This document shows, in pieces, positions 41,240 to 41,488 of a stretch of 41,488 nt of DNA. The notes beneath the pieces are model-generated. The model ran no database searches, was not told the DNA's origin, and saw only the letters and a program-made list of their open reading frames with translations. How positions within the stretch are numbered: the stretch's first letter is position 1; each line of letters begins with the position of its first letter. The stretch covers positions 1 to 41,488 of the forward strand of contig JAQXTH010000058.1 in the NCBI GenBank assembly GCA_029219385.1, in the 5' to 3' direction. This DNA comes from Prevotellaceae bacterium (GTDB taxonomy: Bacteria; Bacteroidota; Bacteroidia; Bacteroidales; Bacteroidaceae). The position numbers and the translations under genes were made by a program.

Positions 41240-41488
41240 ATGGCGAGTCTTATTCCCTTTACAAAACGGTTTGAATCTTCAGAAAATCTCGTTGATTTGC
41301 TTGAATCTCGAGGTTTACAAATTTGTGATAGAAACAAAGCCATACAATACCTTGACAATATTGGTTATTACAGATTGTCTGCTTATATGTACCCTTTGTT
41401 GAATATGCCCAAAACTGCACATTTGTATAAGGAAGGTTCAACATTCAAAAAGGTGATGATGCTTTATCGCTTTGACAAGAAACTGAGA
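41240..41488 (+). CDS. Abi_2 (AbiD/AbiF-like) abortive infection protein, 5' part only
   Basis: Reading from ATG 41240 gives 83 residues before the window ends: MASLIPFTKRFESSENLVDL, then LLESRGLQICDRNKAIQYL, DNIGYYRLSAYMYPLLNM and a final LYRFDKKLR. This matches the N-terminal block of Abi_2 proteins (a short SRGL segment, then GYYRLS.Y.YP, then FD.KLR). Members include AbiD, AbiD1 and AbiF, which arrest growth or block phage multiplication. Published work describes AbiF-type toxins partnered with an upstream small RNA and relates them to Cas13. The HEPN catalytic residues would be downstream of the window and cannot be checked. Confidence 0.88.
   Translation, partial: MASLIPFTKRFESSENLVDLLESRGLQICDRNKAIQYLDNIGYYRLSAYMYPLLNMPKTAHLYKEGSTFKKVMMLYRFDKKLR

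Overview
The window looks like a chromosomal segment of a Bacteroidales bacterium, probably Prevotella-like. Several genes are preceded by the Bacteroidetes promoter (TTTG/TTG, about 20 bp, TAnnTTTG). Shine-Dalgarno sequences are generally absent. The protein repertoire also fits: BspA-type LRR proteins, C-terminal-sorting-like tails, a DUF4143 ATPase, a Schlafen-type AlbA_2 regulator and a GH31 with a DUF5110-like tail. No rRNA, tRNA or CRISPR array was found.

Region 1 (1-5300, minus strand, AT-rich) is an accessory cassette: a WYL regulator, a broken RhuM gene, a DEDDh exonuclease, a PD-(D/E)XK nuclease, an unknown protein, a PP2C phosphatase and a DUF6140 protein. Its content resembles a defence or mobile island. 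Region 2 (5517-11250) begins with a carbohydrate-enzyme relic. Two tandem LRR/transglutaminase-like secreted proteins follow, then an ECF sigma factor and a membrane anti-sigma-like protein. The second LRR protein has lost two of the three catalytic residues.

Region 3 (11305-26340) is mostly core genome: purT, rpsA, rnz, a flippase-like membrane protein, valS, mazG and a GNAT acetyltransferase. It also holds a second ECF sigma / membrane protein / Spy-like operon, which carries two copies of an about 80-bp intergenic repeat, a glycosyltransferase-acyltransferase fusion, and small secreted proteins with sorting-domain-like tails.

Region 4 (26511-34113) contains a Schlafen AlbA_2 regulator, a GH31 alpha-glycosidase and a PepSY-like periplasmic protein. 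A DUF4143 AAA+ ATPase sits between the intact PepSY gene and a 5'-truncated near-identical copy of it. A 33-bp-period repeat array lies exactly at the truncation boundary.

Region 5 (34192-40181, minus strand) is the most interesting part: one apparent operon for a CXXX-repeat ribosomally made peptide system. It encodes two cysteine-rich precursors with twin-arginine signals, an Ig-like surface lipoprotein, a radical SAM/SPASM maturase, a SPASM protein without a radical SAM core, a small accessory protein, and TatA and TatC. The simplest model is that peptides are cross-linked in the cytoplasm and then exported folded through a co-encoded Tat pore.

Region 6 (40320-41488) has no conventional gene for about 1 kb. 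It does show a minus-strand promoter and terminator bracketing a hairpin-rich stretch of about 445 nt, a candidate structured RNA. The window ends inside an Abi_2 (AbiD/AbiF-like) gene preceded by a strong promoter and a short hairpin-plus-U-tract RNA, an arrangement like RNA-paired AbiF toxin-antitoxin loci.
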